Assembly: GCF_001638985.1 (NCBI RefSeq) | Contig: NW_017265141.1 | Span: 799,001 to 863,000, forward strand | Direction of reading: 5' to 3' | Length of the DNA: 64,000 nt | Source of the DNA: Phycomyces blakesleeanus NRRL 1555(-) | Taxonomy: Eukaryota > Mucoromycota > Mucoromycetes > Mucorales > Phycomycetaceae | Part shown: in pieces, positions 46,583-58,030 of the stretch | Layout: each line of letters opens with the position of its first letter | How positions within the stretch are numbered: the stretch's first letter is position 1 | Made by a program: the position numbers and the translations under genes | The notes under the pieces: model-generated | What the model saw: only the letters and a program-made list of their open reading frames with translations | The model's database searches: none | Told to the model about the DNA's origin: nothing

Positions 46583-47681
46583 TTAATTAAGGAGACTGTA
46601 TTTGTCATGGACACTTGTATGGAGATCTTTCAACGATTCAAATCTTGACTTGAGAATAATAATGCAATGCTCTATTTGGACATATAAGTTGGTATGCAGT
46701 TGGTTAAAAAGTACATTGTTAGCTGAGAGTGTATCATTGGAGGGCTTCTTGTACTCAGAAACTACTTCCATTGATGATGTATAGGCCGGATTTCCTAGCA
46801 AGTACTGGTCTTTAGAGAAGTGAGTTTTTAGAGACAAAGCAAGTTGACTGCTGGCGTAGGCTCTGGCAATATGAGAAAACTCTGGCCATCCAGTAAAGCA
46901 ATGGCAGATTCTTTTTTTTTTATCACAAACAATCATTGCTGAAAGACAGTAAATGGATTTATGGCTATAAAAATTCTTGTCACCCTAGTTTGGCTTGTAT
47001 TCCAAGCAAATCAAGATATCATTAACAAGTTCAATACACAAAGTGAAGTCTGTTTGCTTTTCAATTTGCTGGCTAATACACACAGGTTTGTTTTCATCTG
47101 GCCAAAACACAGTGGGACTTTCAATTGAGTGAATACCAGCAATGAATCTGCGGGTGTATTTAACTACTGATTCTACTAAAAAAGCATTGTTGTTTTATTA
47201 TTTGGTATATAGAAACTCAAAAACGTACAAATAGATTATACATACAACTGACGCCAAGAGACTTTGCAACATAACCTACAGAAGCATCAGTGCCAAATCT
47301 TCCCAGTCTTTTTAGAGTCACTATCATTTGGATTATTAAATGTTTCTGTCTTTACCCATTGATGTTTTTGAATAGTTGATGATCTTGAATCTTTCCCAAG
47401 ATAACAAAGAAAGAGTCTCTGTTCATTCTAAGTTCTTGTATAAATCTGTTATTATCCAATTCAAATAAGAGACAATCTACTTGACTAGGTACTCTGATAA
47501 TGTCTGATTGTGGGCTAAGATATCTTTGTTCTGACACCAGCTGAAAAATAAAAATTTCTGGAATGTTTCTGATAATATTCTCCATTGAAAGTTTATTGCA
47601 GACAACATGTTGAACCAGCTTAGTATAAATTCTCTTTTTAAGACAAATCAAAATTGATTTTCTGTCACTTATTCTAGGCAT
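46583..47681 (-). pseudogene. PIF/Harbinger (HARBI1-like, DDE_4) transposase, one stop and an intron
   Basis: Start is taken as ATG 47681 (MPRISDRKSILICLKK). The N-terminus has the RMNRDSFFVILGKIQDHQLF helical motif and LKRLGRFGTDASVGYVAKSL. A GT-AG intron lies near 47175-47255. The catalytic part reads CLEYKPN, stop, GDKNFYSHKSIY, MIVCDKKKRICHCFTGWPEF, QYLLGNPAYTSSMEV and VQIEHCIIILKSRFESLK. LLGDSAY of active members is LLGNPAY here, so a catalytic Asp is probably lost. It diverges from the Myb/SANT-like gene at 48400, the usual partner. Confidence 0.78.
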
Positions 47682-47732
47682 ATTGAAAAATAATATGTAT
47701 TTTAAAGAGAAAGAAATGAGAAAGATGGGCAA

Positions 47733-48399
47733 AACAGTTGGTGTAGACAGATTAAAAGTTTAAAAAAGGGCAAAAAAAGAGTAACACAAGTCTATCTTAA
47801 GCTTAGCAAATCAGCTTTAATTATGACTGTCCACATCTTTTTTTAAAAAAGTTGAAAATTAGTTCAAAATACATATTAGATAATGCTATGCTCATAATAT
47901 CATCACTGTCAGTAAGCATAGTCAATGCTTCATATTCAAATACATCAACATAAAGAAGTCTGTTTTGTTGTGCATAAAGACAAATTTACTTATATTATCC
48001 AATTATAACTCTTCCGAATCTTTCACTGCTTGAATCTGTATCTGCATATCATCAAAGCATACATATGCAAATAATATTCCTTGTCTCTAAAAGTTCTTCC
48101 AATCAGTACATGAACTCTTAACAGTTCTCATCAATAAAAATCATTTTTCATGAGCTTGAAACTCTCTCTATCTCATAATCTAATTATTTATACAACTTTT
48201 TTTATAAACTCATTTATTACAGGTATAATATTTTAGCTAAAATAGCTTGTTAGCATATATTACTCTCATAAAGTTATAAATAATAATCAATACTCATCTG
48301 CCTTCACTTTAACTCCATTTGTTTTGTCTCTTTTTTTTTAAAAAAAAAAGTATCCTCTTGTATTGCCTGTACCTTACATTAAACCATTATAATAAAAGT
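47733..48399. other. Divergent intergenic region between Harbinger transposase and Myb/SANT-like gene
   Basis: This AT-rich interval presumably holds the two promoters. No motif is assigned. Confidence 0.35.
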
Positions 48400-50009
48400 A
48401 TGTCCACTCCAAGCACTATTGAGTTCGTTTCTCATCAGGAAGATAACAATCAGTCACATTCCTGAATGAAGCCAGAGGTGGTAAATATCAGTTGTCATTG
48501 ATTGATTGTTTGCAGTACTTTCTGCTGAAAGACAATGCAGACAATCTGAGAAAGTATCTTGGTGGCTTCAAGAACAGGAAAAAGGTCAAGGTCAGCAAGA
48601 TCAGAGTGATCAACAACAGCTACCAGTATTTTGACAAGTAGGGTGTGAAGCGCACCAGCTCTCAAATAAAAAACAAACTGATGTATCTGATCAACAAGCA
48701 ATATCCTATTGCATTCAAAGCCTGGGAAGACTGTGGTGATCCAGACACTCGGATGTTGGATTTATCACATATAAGAACATATTCATATTGGGATAGCGTA
48801 GTAGTTATCATCTTGTCAGTATAAAATATATATAAACGATTAAGTAATCAGCCCAATAATTATTACAGTTAGTACTGTAGATAATATCTTAAAGATTGTT
48901 AAGATAATTATATCATACTGCTGGGTAAACTGTGTCAGATCGATATGGAGCTAATTTAGTAGGAAGTCCTAAAGCTCTAGTATAAAAGAGAAAAGAATAG
49001 CTAAGAGCTAAAGAAGTACGATTTATGACATGATGTCATAATTGTAACACCAACACTAGTTAAGCAGTAAATACACTCTAATAACCAAATATAGTAAAGG
49101 AAGAAATCCTTAAGAAACTAAGAAGTAATGACAAGAGCAGATTGTGTTTTCTTATAAAAAGGGACACTTTTTATTTATGAATAAAGACAACTTATATACA
49201 GTCTCAAAGTATTTCTATATGTCTCTATTATCAAATATTTTATTTTTCTATTGTTTCGTACCTGAAATACCACAAAGACAACACAATGAGAATTGGTAAA
49301 GAAGAAATGTCTCAACATGAAAAAGATAAACTTGAAGATATGAATATTGTTACATATAAATTAAAACAAACATCTAAATAATTTAAATTACCTTTTAAAA
49401 GTATATCTTAATGATATATGCCCAAACTTCACTTAGATGAGAGAAGTACTTGGTAAAAGTAAGACAAAGTCACCTGCTGTATATAATACAACAATGTCAT
49501 TGGACTTAAACAAAGCTCAAGTTATAAGCAAGGGTGAGGATGGTGAAGATGGTGAAAACGATGGAGATGACAAAGCCAGTGAGAGCAGTGAAAGCTGCAA
49601 GGACCAAGAAGAACAGGAAGCTGATGTCAGCAATGAGATCAGTTCTCAGAGAGAGGTCATTGTTCAAAGCAACAGTGAAAGCAGCACCTTCAAGCACTCT
49701 GACACCAGTGCGTACAGTGACAAAAGACGGCCTAAATTCTTTGGCAAGATTGTGAAGAACACGGCAAAAAGATCAGTCAAGAGCATAAAGGATATTGGGC
49801 ATCATATAAAAGAGTTCAATGATACTCAGATATTGCTCTTAGAATCAAAGTACGAGGAAGAGCTCAAGAACCAGAAGGAGAAGCTGCAAAAAGAGCTTCA
49901 ATGCAAGCAGTGGGTAAAAGGAGTGATCCTTATGGCAAAAACATTTGACTGGTCTGAGGAGAAGACTAAGAATGAATTAGAAGAGATGTATAACCAATAC
50001 ATCAATTAA
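48400..50009 (+). pseudogene. Myb/SANT-like Harbinger partner gene, copy 2, broken by a solo LTR
   Basis: ATG 48400 opens the frame. A one-base deletion near 48466 shifts it. LIDCLQYFLLKDNADNLRKY, the SKIRVINNSYQYFDK segment, a TAG (probably Gln) and GVKRTSSQIKNKLMYLINKQ form the DNA-binding domain. The LTR (48732-49274) then splits the AFKAWEDNTMRIGKEE region; without LTR and one AAGAC the frame continues. A further in-frame TAG stands before MREVLGKSKTKSPAVYN. The last exon (to TAA 50009) is acidic and then a C-terminal coiled coil (about 190 residues). Confidence 0.75.
48732..49274 (+). repeat. Solo LTR, 543 bp, with perfect AAGAC target duplication
   Basis: TGTGG...CCACA ends. AAGAC is present at 48727-48731 and 49275-49279. 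It is the inverted counterpart of the LTR at 1121-1663 with few differences. No internal retroelement sequence remains, so LTR-LTR recombination probably removed it. Confidence 0.95.
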
Positions 50010-50912
50010 TAAATTGTATTTCTTCTATTTATACTATGCGTTTAATTTATATATATATACAAATTCTTAGAACTAATGTTATTTCATTTAAAAAAATGTA
50101 AAGGCATGTAGACTATATAAAAATACTATTATTAAAGCAGACAAAATTGATCTTCTACTTACATCTTCAAAATAGTTTGATAATAAAATATTAAAGAAAG
50201 AGAACATAAATAATATTGAAATATCTATTTAATAACAGTTGTCAAATGCCAAAAAGTGAGATTTATCTAATAGATATAAAAGCTAATACTTCTGTTTTTT
50301 TTAATCCATTTAGAATGATCAAAGTTTATTTTCTTTATTAAAGAAGATGTATTCTTTTCTTTTGACATAACAACACGTTGTGTCTGGATCTACTTTGTAT
50401 TTACGTCTATATTCTGAGATCCATCTACTACATCAGACTCCTCTGAATATCCTGTCTTCTGCAGGCATTCAACTTCAGCTTTCTCTATATCTTCCCATCG
50501 ACACTTGGCTTTCTGAGATCATTTGTTGTCATCTAGACACATCAGGAAATTGTTCAAGGCTACGCAAACCCAAATCTATGCATTAATCTTTACAACACTT
50601 TCCTTTCCTTTTATTCTTACAGGGATTGATTTGAGAGAGTAGAATCTCTCTTTCAAGATTCCAAATTCGTTTTTAATTTTTACTTGCATGCTTAAGATCT
50701 TGGTATTGACACTATGAAAGAAATTGCTGTGGCAGTCCTACTAATGTTTTGGTGATTTGATGGTCAATCACACTATGCTTTAGCAGGGTAGATTAGTGGT
50801 AAATGAGCTATGTTAGTTACCAATCAATGTAGTTTTGCCACACCAACTTTGGTTAGTGGTTTTGAAACAGATCTTAGTGGCTCCCCTATCATAAAACATA
50901 GTGGAAATGTAA
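50010..50912. other. Intergenic before CACTA element C
   Basis: AT-rich. The ORF at 50380-50586 has no recognised motif. GTGGTTTTG and TAGTGG words occur near 50780-50910. TAA at 50910-50912 is the left target duplication. Confidence 0.35.
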
Positions 50913-50925
50913 CACTGCAAAAGAC
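50913..50925 (+). repeat. Left terminal inverted repeat of CACTA element C
   Basis: CACTGCAAAAGAC, matched in complement at 58015-58027. Confidence 0.93.
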
Positions 50926-51732
50926 CGCTGATTTTAGTTCCTGAAAACCTGCAAAAATTTTACTACAATTTTCGATTTTTAATTTTTTCAAATAATTTCT
51001 ATTTTTTTCTGTTGTGATTTCAGATCGCTCTTTTTTAGCTGTAAAATCACACTACCATCATTTTTTTGGCCATAAAATTACAAAATTGGGTTTTTTTTTA
51101 TATTATACACTTTTGATATAATTCTAAATTACATTGAAAAAACACTTATACAAAAGTTAATATAATATTTAATAAAAATTATATATATTCTTAAGGTTTC
51201 ACTTTTTCTATTTCAAAATAAATCATTTAAATATTTTTTATGTATTATAAATGTGAATATAAAAACAAATATTTAATCCATATATTTCAAGGGAACGAGA
51301 CAAAAGGTTGTGATTTCATTTTTACTGTGGCAATATTTTTGCGTGATTTTTCCCTTTGATATATGGAACTAAAATATCAGATTTTTTTATTTCACATGTT
51401 GTGAGAGGCGAATGTTCCATTTTTGGATTATTTTTCGTCATGGTCGAATCATCGTCATATCAAATATTATAATTCTAAAAAAAGACTTTTAAAAAAAATT
51501 GCGTACACTTTTAGTAATGTGCGCAGTATTTGACTTGGTTAATGACTTAACAATATATGAGTATAATTATGATGATATGTGCGGTAGATGTATCAAAGAA
51601 TTACTTGGCATACTATAGTCATGGCATGGAGCAGTATTTTATCTATTTATAATTTTTTTTTTGGTATATAAAGACCTTGATCAAGATCTCTTAAAATCTA
51701 TATAATTTTTTTTATAATTTAAAACAATCGAC

Positions 51733-54700
51733 ATGTCCAATAATCAAAAGAAAGACAGTTATGTTATCTGCAAATGTCCAGACTGTACAAAGTTGGATAG
51801 CTGTGGAAAGAAACAGAAAAGACAAAATGCACAACGACACTATGAGAAACATATAGTGCCTGTTGCCAAAGACGATGCAATGGGTAAATAACAAGAATAA
51901 CTCGAGCTGTACATGTAAAATTAATATAAATTAATTCATAAAATAGATGTTCCTGAAGAACATTTTGACGACATGGAAGTAGATAGTATTGACAGTGACA
52001 ATGACAATGATTATGATTACGAGAACGAAGGCGAAGGCGAATATGAAGACGAAAATGAAGAACAAAACATTGAATTTGATCAAGAAGGTAAGAAAATAAA
52101 ATAAAATAAATGAACAAAATAATAATTGAAACTGATATATATATTTTTTATTTTTTATTTTTTATATGATTATAATTGTAATTATATTTTTATTTCTACA
52201 TCTTTACAACAATTATTCCTTTCCAGTTGACTTACCTTTGTCCCAAGAAGAGTCCATCTTTACTGCCGAAGATACAATTACAGGAGCATTTGTGGTTGAT
52301 GGCGATGAGATTGAAGAAGGCGATACCGGTTTTGATTTTGAACAAGAAGAAAACTTTGATGAGACCAGTGGGACCTCGATAGTAGAATCAGGTATGAATT
52401 AATACGGTATAGACAATTAATCAATATATTAATTTAAACTAACTTAACCTTTGTCTTCATAGTTCGTCCTTCGTCTTTTGATAACATGCCCTTGTATATC
52501 CGCTTTGTTGCAGTATTCATTGTCATATTTCACTTGATCTTTTTGGTGGAAAGCGGTGGATCGATTCTCATTGAATTTTGTAATACTCTACTGTCTCTCT
52601 GTGATATGTCTGGCGCCCTTCCAATGACGATCAATAGCTTGAAGCATAAGACAGGATTTAACATGGCAACAGACGGAATGACAGTATACATTGCATGCTC
52701 ACAATGTCATTCGATTTATCCTCCGGAAACAAGTCAAAGAGTCTGTACATTTAAGAAATTCTCTCAATCCGCCATTTGCAACAACAATCTCTTTAAAGTG
52801 TCAACCGGAAATCGTTCTCTTCCAGCAATGGTATATCCATTCAACTCTCTGAAGTACGCCTTGCAACAAAAATTCTCCAAGCCAGATTTCGTGTCCAAGA
52901 TCAATTTGTGGAGAAGTCGTCAAATAATTGAAAACACCAAACTTGACATTTTCGATGGTGCAGTTTGGAGTGATATTAAAGACATCAATGGCAGACGGTT
53001 TGTTGATGATAGCCGATCTTTAATGTTGACTCTGAATATCGATTGGTTTCAGCCATTTGATGGACGAACACATTCCAGTGGTGCGATATATCTCTCTATC
53101 AACAATCTCCCACGGAGTGAACGCCTTAAGTCTGAAAATGTCATTCTTGTTGGTATGATGCCTGGGCCGAAGGAAGCAAGCACTGACAGCATGAATCATT
53201 ACTTGAAGCCGCTCGTTGACGAATTGTTGGAGATGTACATTGGTGTAGAAATGACAGACTCACAAAATAGAAAGATTGTTGTTCGTGCTGCATTGATGTG
53301 TGTTGCCTGTGATATCCCTGCCGCTCGCAAAACCTCTGGATTTACTGGCCACATGAGCACATGCGCCTGTCACAAATGTCAACGACAATTCACGACTATA
53401 AAGAAGACCAGCAAGCTTGACTACTCTGGATTCAAGTATAGCAATTGGGTGAGACGCACGAAGACAATGAATCTGGAACACGCTGTCAGCTGGGCAAATG
53501 CATTGAACAATACTGAGCGAACACGCCTAGAAAAAGAAAACGGCACTCGGTGGTCAGAGCTTCATCGGTTATCTTACTTTGACCCAGTCCGCTTTACAGT
53601 TATAGACCCGATGCATAACCTCTATCTTGGAACTGCAAAGCGAATGATTCAGATATGGCGCGAGTGTAACTACATCAATGAAAAGAATCAGTTAACTATG
53701 CAAGAGCTTGCCAATGGTATTGTTGTACCTTGTGGATATGCGCGTATAACAAAGAAGATTGCCGATGGGTTTTCGTTCATGAAAGCTGACGAGTGGAAGT
53801 CGTGGTGCGTCATATACTCTCCATTTGTTCTGAAGCATGTGCTCCCAGCCAAGAATCTCGAAAACTGGATTTTGTTTGTTGACGCATGCCGCTTACTCAC
53901 AAAACCTTCGATCAATGACAAAGAAATAGACGAAGCCCACAGTAAACTCCAATTGTTTTGTACAAGATTTCAGACACTGTATGGAAAATCGGCCGTGACA
54001 CCGAATATGCATCTACATCTTCATCTTGGCGAGTGTGTTCATGACTTTGGGCCAATTTATGCTTTCTGGTTATTCAGTTTCGAGAGATACAATGGTTTGT
54101 TGAAGAATATCGAAACAAATCAAAAAGGCGGCTTCGAATCAACAATGATGAAGAGATTTTTGGAGAGAACATACATTGGCAGCTTCATACAATCTTTCGT
54201 CAACCATCTTCCCCAGTTCGCAATTGACTTTCTGCATCGCATTTCAAATAGTCAAGATCAATTAGCAGCATTGCATCCATCTTCTACTGCCAGTACCTTT
54301 TCTCTGTCTGACTTTGTTGAATATTCGTTAAACCCTCGTCATTCTGCTTTGGGTTGTGAGCCGTTGCCCCCTTCAGTGTTTCCGATTAAACTCGACCAAA
54401 GGATTACAATGTGCAAGGGACATTATGAATGTTTACTGGAGTTTTACAGACACGCGTATGGCAGTCACGATCTTTTTGGCCATTATTCAAACTGCGAGTC
54501 TAACCAGATTTTTGTCAATAACCGAATTGAGAAAATGAAACGGATATCTCTTCTTGGACAGGAATACTCTTCTGGATCTTATTTCCGCGCCTATTATCTT
54601 GAGAATAACAGTGAAGATAAAGCAGCGTTTCCTGGCCGTATACTGTATTTATTTCAACATTTGATAACCATCAACGAAACTGTCATCACCCATACTTTTG

Positions 54701-54921
54701 CGTTTGTTGAGTGGTACTCTAGTTATTCTTCGGGGAGTTACCAGCCAATGTTAAATGAAGGCATTGAGCTCTGGAATGAACCTTCTTCTGTACTTAATTA
54801 TGAATGTATTATTCCAGTACATCGTTTATATTCACCAATCGCAATTGCTAAATATAGGTTTACTATAACTAGTGAATTTAAACGTTTAGTAATCCCTTTA
54901 CCCCAAAAAATAGAAGCTTAA
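51733..54921 (+). CDS. Tnp2-class CACTA transposase, four exons, 971 aa
   Basis: Exons 51733-51883, 51947-52087, 52227-52391 and 52463-54921 join in one frame, each at GT-AG sites in phase 1. Residues 1-50 hold a zinc-binding cluster (CKCPDC, later a HYEKH pair). Residues 50-150 are strongly acidic, as in exons 2-3 of element B. The catalytic part has LNIDWFQPFDG near residue 346, MMPGPKEAST, CDIPAARK near 436, HMSTCACHKCQ as a second cysteine cluster and IDPMHNLYLG near 534. These are typical of the Tnp2/Transposase_21 family. A helical C-terminus ends at TAA 54921. A TATA-like TATATAAAG at 51665 lies upstream. No stops or shifts, unlike its relative in element B. Role: cleavage and joining of the CACTG ends. 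Exact catalytic residues are inferred. Confidence 0.9.
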
Positions 54922-54988
54922 ATAATATTAATAAAATACCACTTTGCACTCTTTTATCAATTTATTAGAAAATGTTTGATTTATTGTC

Positions 54989-56048
54989 TTATTGTTTCTT
55001 TGACCATGATGGCAGCTTGTTTGCCTTGGTCTTACTAAGCTGCTTATCTCTTATTCCTTTAAATTTATGCTCGAATGGACGGGTATTATTTTTCTTATCA
55101 TGAGCTGCCTCATAATCCGCATCAAGTTCATCAACGAACCTATCTCCCTATATGTCAATGTAAGTATTATTACACACCATCCAAAAAAATAGTTTTTTGT
55201 ACTATACCTCTTCGCTTCTCCAGCTTGGGCGGAATCTCCAAAAAAAACTCTTTTCTGAGGACGAATCCTGTTCCTCTTCTTCTCTTTCGTCATCACTCTC
55301 AAGGTCTGACATGTAATCAGCATGGAGAATACTGTCAACATTCTCTCCAAAGCTGTTCACAAAGTGTGCCCGATTGGCTTTCAAGGCAGATTGTCTTCTT
55401 TCACACGACTATATATAAATATATAATATTTCTAATTTAATATCACATCTAGTATATTGTGTGCGTGTGTTTTTTACCTTTACACGTCGCTGACGAAGAC
55501 AGGCCCGTCGATTCTCTTCCTGCTTCTTTTCTCCTGTTTTTTTTTCTTGCAACTTTCTGTTGCCAATGTGCCGCACAATCTTAGTTCGAAGAGTTGGCAA
55601 GTCCACCTTTTTCCCCTCTTCTTGACGACGAAGGTAATCGGTAACAGACTTCAGAACGAGTCTGTTTCCCTCACTGTTTTTATTTTCATTGGTATTGTAT
55701 TGGTCATACAATTTCTCTTCACTCAAATAATCGCGCAACAATTGCTATAATATAAATGTATATTAAATTCTATCTACATAAAAACATATTATGATTACTT
55801 ACATCCAATGTTGGTTGACGTCCAGGCGACATGTCTTGCTCAACTGCATTACTAGCAGTGGCTTCGGCTTTCTCAGAAGATGTGTTCTTCAAAACAGTGT
55901 TTAAGACACCATTCATGGTATCAAGTTTCTCGTACACATCATGGATGTTACGAGTTCTACCCGACGAATCACCTTCAAGATTCAACCGAGCTCTCTTTGG
56001 TGCTAGTGGTCTTTGATTGCTCACTGTTCCCTGTGAGTGTTGCAACAT
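54989..56048 (-). CDS. CACTA accessory (TnpA-like) protein, four exons, 290 aa
   Basis: Exons 55803-56048, 55478-55744, 55208-55408 and 54989-55147 join in phase 0 without stops. Residues 1-35 are basic. 36-60 form a predicted coiled coil (IHDVYEKLDTMNGVLNTVLK). 85-170 are a helical, very basic domain (LRDYLSEEKLYDQYN, LPTLRTKIVRHIGNRKLQEK). 175-240 are acidic. The end is LPSWSKKQ, matching PAWSKRV in element B. The gene is tail to tail with the transposase, 67 bp between stop codons. By analogy with TnpA of plant Spm/EnSpm, I infer that it binds subterminal repeats and assists the transposase. The domain faintly recalls BEN-type domains, unverified. Confidence 0.8.
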
Positions 56049-58014
56049 TATCGTCCTTATATCATTGGTATTTCTTGGTGGGCTTTTTTTTGATTTTTAT
56101 AAAAAACGAAAATAAAATTAATATAAGAAAATTGAAGACTGCCTGGTTTTAATCTACCTTCCCACAGAAGGTTCTTCACCAAAAGCATTGTTAACTGAAT
56201 TGTTATTGAGATTTCTTGACATTGTGAATAATAAGAATAGCTTGTTTTTTTTTAAATCCAAAGGGTCTATTTATATTATGTTTAATTTGGGCTTTAAGTT
56301 TTATTCTTTCTCAGAGAACACCATGATCTATTACGTAACAAGAACAGCTTTGAATGTTTCCACTCTTGTTGTGAGTATTTTATGTGTTTCTTTAATTTAA
56401 TTTTCAATCCATGTTTTATTCTTATATTATGTATTAGTATTTGAATAATATGATTTTATACTATACTCTGTTTTTCATATGTATTAGCTGCTGGCATAGT
56501 GCAACTGCGTTTTCTTTCAATTCTAAGTTACAGACAAAAATTATTTTTTGATTTATTTATTTTTAAAAAAAAACCCCGAATTCGTATTTAATAGAATAAC
56601 CGCGCCCCTCTTTTTTATTTTCTCTTTCTTTAACCTGCTCTTCTCATTTTGTCTCTTTTTATATGTCTTGGTAAGCTTACTCTTAAGATCTCAACTTTTA
56701 TTAATACTTTTGGCTTTTAGAATCATCTTAATATATATTAGATAAACAATACACTCAACAAGCATTCAAAACAGCACAGGTAATAAACAATCTCCTAACC
56801 AAAATGAAACACCTTGCTGACTAAATATCTTTTATTTTTAAAATGATAGGGCTTCTACCCATTTTGTAATAAAAGATGTTTTGCTCTTGACACTATATAC
56901 TTTCTGGTATTTTCAGTCTATGAAAAGGTAATATATATATAACTCAACTTAAATAATGTAACTTATCAATTCTTCTTCTCAGATAAATATGTCACGCCTT
57001 TTTTTCAAGTCATACTGGTTTGCCCCCTTTTGCAAACGCGTGTCTATAATATGTAAGTAATTCAAGTGTCTTTACAATCAAAGCGTACATATTAATAAAG
57101 TTGTTTATTTTATTTCTTGCTTTTTATTTAAAAGAAAATATCAATCAAACGGATTTTTATTCTATCGCGAGATTTGTTATGAACCCCCATAAATGATCTA
57201 GTAAGTATGTTATTTCATTTTATTTCATAAAGAAACCTATATTAATACTTCTGTATCTTTTTTTGCTCTAAGCTAATGTAGTTCCAAACAAACGTATTCT
57301 CCAAGAAAATACCAAGGATTTCATTTTCAGTTAAAGAAGTGTAAAACCAAAAAACGCGCCGAATACATGAAACCGATAAGGTAGGGAAGTATAGTATAAG
57401 TTAGGTCATCCAATGTATTCAAGCCGTCCAATAAATGAAAGTATAACATGTATACAAGTCGTACTATTCGGATACACACTTTTAAAGAAGTATTAGTGGT
57501 CCATATTAAATAGTTAAATATATTTTCCAACCATTCAAAAATCAATAAAAACCATTTTTTCCATGAGATTCTATTTCAAATGCGTCATCTCTTGATGATG
57601 TCAACAAGATCTATTTAAGTTTTTTTTTACAATCATTCATTTGAATGCTGGTTCCTGTCAGATTTCAGACTGATTCTAGGTCGATTTTAGTGAGGTCTAT
57701 CCAATAATATCATGTAATTAAAGCAAATAAAAATTTTTAAGAGGTAGAGAGTTCAAAGCCAATTCCATAACAAGTAGGGTTTAGGTACGGTTTGAAGTTA
57801 TGGGTGAATATATAACCAGAATTACAGACAATTATAACATTTCAAGAAAAGGGGGAATTATAACTCTCAATTTATCTATTGATTTTAGTATCTATAATCT
57901 CATCATTTGGTTAACTAAATGAACCAATTTTTGTAACAAATACCGAACTATAATTGAACATAAACCACCGATTTTTGGAGGATTTAAACAAAAATTAAGC
58001 TACTTAAATCGGTT
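56049..58014. other. Right arm of CACTA element C: accessory promoter, short exon-like units, subterminal region
   Basis: 56590-56670 is CT-rich and is followed by stretches with clear splice borders: about 56872-56930 (GFYPFCNKRCFALDTIYFLV), 56992-57050 (RLFFKSYWFAPFCKRVSII) and 57137-57200. Joining them fully gives a stop, so no gene is claimed. 57600-58014 holds degenerate ACCGATTTTAG-like words that may be helper-binding sites. Confidence 0.35.
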
Positions 58015-58027
58015 GTCTTTTGCAGTG
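58015..58027 (-). repeat. Right terminal inverted repeat of CACTA element C
   Basis: Complement of CACTGCAAAAGAC, followed by the TAA duplication. Confidence 0.93.
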
Positions 58028-58030
58028 TAA

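Larger units (their letters stand above)
50913..58027 (+). mobile_element. CACTA/EnSpm element C, complete and apparently intact, 7.1 kb
   Basis: The termini are CACTGCAAAAGAC (50913-50925) and its complement (58015-58027), flanked by TAA at 50910-50912 and 58028-58030, a 3-bp duplication typical of CACTA elements. The ends share further degenerate words (CGCTGATTTTAG versus CCGATTTAAG). It carries an intact four-exon Tnp2-class transposase and an intact convergent accessory gene. It is the best candidate in the window for an autonomous element. Confidence 0.93.
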
